Source: Sycon ciliatum
Lineage: Eukaryota; Porifera; Calcarea; Leucosolenida; Sycettidae
Assembly (NCBI RefSeq): GCF_964019385.1
Contig: NC_088646.1
Location: 19,600,407 to 19,664,406, forward strand
DNA: 64,000 bases
Reading direction: 5' to 3'
A model generated the notes under the pieces. It did not search any database. It saw only the letters and a list, made by a program, of their open reading frames with translations, and had not been told where the DNA came from. This document shows positions 62,861 through 64,000 of the stretch, piece after piece (within the stretch, counting starts at the first letter, position 1; each line of letters begins with the position of its first letter). The translations under genes and the position numbers were made by a program.

Positions 62861-63164
62861 TACTACCGTAAAGTACCGCGAGAGCGGCCCACCATCTCGT
62901 CCTTTCGCGGCCGCCTTGTGGAGGTGGTGTCCTGGCTGTAGGTCATACGACACCTACCTTGTACACACATTGCAAGTTGTGCAGTCAATCCGTACTCAGT
63001 TTACCTTCAAGCGGATGCGAGCTCCACACAAAACCATGCCAAGTAAGACCTTAGTACACTAAGGTTCTCACACCGTACAAACTTAGTAGAGCGCTGCCAT
63101 ACGATTTTTCTTCCCTTGGCTGTAAAATCAAGGTGGGGCGCTCTCCCAGTACTTTACCGTAGTA
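62861..63164. mobile_element. TA-flanked MITE (Tc1/mariner type likely)
   Basis: TA at both ends, with inverted repeats of about 32 bp that start CTAC-C/G-GTAAAGTAC and continue GAGAGCG-G/C-CCCACC. About 300 bp, no transposase. Confidence 0.75.
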
Positions 63165-63334
63165 TCACATCCGGAGTAGCAGCTGACGGCTTCCTAGACT
63201 ACGGCAACAACTCTGGCATGCTCAGTGAACGCGCTCCCCTTGTGCACGCGCAGGAAGCTGTAAAGTTCTGCCATCAGCGTACCGCGTACATAGTAAGGCA
63301 TTCCGATATGTGACTCTGCACGTGATTATGTAAC

Positions 63335-63766
63335 TACTTGACTTGTACGAAGTAGTGGTTGCGACTTCGGCGATGATTTGTAAGAAAGGGTTTGCTCCCC
63401 ACACCGGAGCTCGCGCTATTCCGCCGACTTTACTTGACACTTGACTGACTCACGACTGCCATCCAGAGCACACGAGAAGTCCATCGAACCTTCGACTCGG
63501 CAAACCTGCAAGAAAGCACCACTCCCTGCTCAATACACAGTGTTGTGTTGTGTTGTTTACTCAAGCTCAACTGATGAGGGGTGAATTCCCCGAAACACTG
63601 TGTATTGAGCAGGGAGTGGTGCTTTCTTGCAGGTTTGCCGAGTCGAAGGTTCGATGGACTTCTCGTGTGCTCTGGATGGCAGTCGTGAGGCAGTCAAGTG
63701 TCAAGTAAAGTTGGCGGAATAGCGCGAGCTCCGGTGTGGGGAGCAAACCCTTTCTTACTTGACTTG
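63335..63766 (-). mobile_element. Penelope-like element PLE-3 with intact hammerhead
   Basis: Target duplication TACTTGACTTG (63335-63345, 63756-63766), extendable by TA. A one-sided extension of about 35 bp (GTGGTTGCGACTTCGGCGAT) precedes inverted arms of roughly 150-180 bp starting GTAAGAAAGGGTTTGCTCCC. Arms meet near 63540-63560 at a TGTTG repeat. The right arm holds a complete hammerhead; the left arm holds only half of one. 410 bp, no ORF for RT. Confidence 0.8.
63565..63610 (+). ncRNA. Hammerhead ribozyme, type I, intact (PLE-3)
   Basis: GCTCAA; CTGATGA; GGGG, loop TGAATT, CCCC; GAAA; short stem III ACA, loop CTG, TGT; cleavage triplet GTA ending at 63604; then TTGAGC, which pairs fully with GCTCAA. 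It matches the PLE-2 ribozyme except for one loop base. Confidence 0.92.
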
Positions 63767-63850
63767 TATGTCGCACTAATACTATTCCCGACTATTGTAG
63801 TATACACTATCTCCCTTTACTCGTATAATCGTATTCATATTCGTATTCAC

Positions 63851-63959
<109 letters not shown>

Positions 63960-64000
63960 GCTCACTAGTCAAGTCTTGATATCTCTACGCATTCCAATTG

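Overview
This is an animal genome window. Its genes are split by GT-AG introns, and it carries (CA)n, (GA)n and (CT)n microsatellites, minisatellites and a dense mix of metazoan-type transposons. It most resembles an early-branching or marine invertebrate; a sponge is plausible, but the sequence alone does not settle the species.

Two genes can be built exon by exon. (1) On the + strand at 6.0-11.3 kb there is a small type I membrane protein: signal peptide, one canonical LDL-receptor class A (LDLa) module, a Thr/Ala-rich linker with a second divergent LDLa-like module, one transmembrane helix and a short cytosolic tail. (2) On the - strand, MSH2, the mismatch-repair MutS homologue, fills 60.4-21.65 kb. 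I recovered 28 consecutive coding exons whose phases all agree. They sum to 2682 nt, that is 893 codons plus a stop, lacking only the first exon of about 28 codons. Walker A, Walker B, the MutS signature and the C-terminal dimerisation region are intact, so the gene looks functional despite its introns being full of mobile DNA.

Layout: 1-6 kb, no recognisable gene, two pyrimidine/purine microsatellites and half of a dispersed repeat pair; 6-11.3 kb, LDLa gene; 11.3-21.6 kb, nested repeats (pogo-like MITE, 10-bp minisatellite, Penelope-like element, a Ty3/gypsy deletion derivative inside a MITE, 22-bp minisatellite, piggyBac-like within pogo-like MITE); 21.6-60.4 kb, MSH2 with its intronic transposons; 60.4-64 kb, fragment of an unidentified multi-copy protein, a TA-flanked MITE and a second Penelope-type element.

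MSH2 introns hold two Ty3/gypsy elements with uninterrupted Gag-Pol ORFs and LTR pairs that look identical by eye (29.6-34.4 kb and 52.8-58.1 kb), an older gypsy copy split by the second of these, a DIRS-like Gag/RT fragment, a degenerate hAT with a LINE fragment inside, a large decayed transposon ORF interrupted by a 32-bp minisatellite, a piggyBac remnant and several MITEs. Nearly all coding transposons lie antisense to MSH2.

The most notable signal is a set of inverted-repeat elements built like Penelope-like retroelements. They have 11-13 bp target-site duplications, a one-sided extension of about 35 bp, and inverted terminal repeats containing type I hammerhead ribozymes. Two ribozyme copies (24864-24909 on - and 63565-63610 on +) have a complete core and fully paired stems. 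Others are damaged, and one 36-bp insertion consists of the extension alone.
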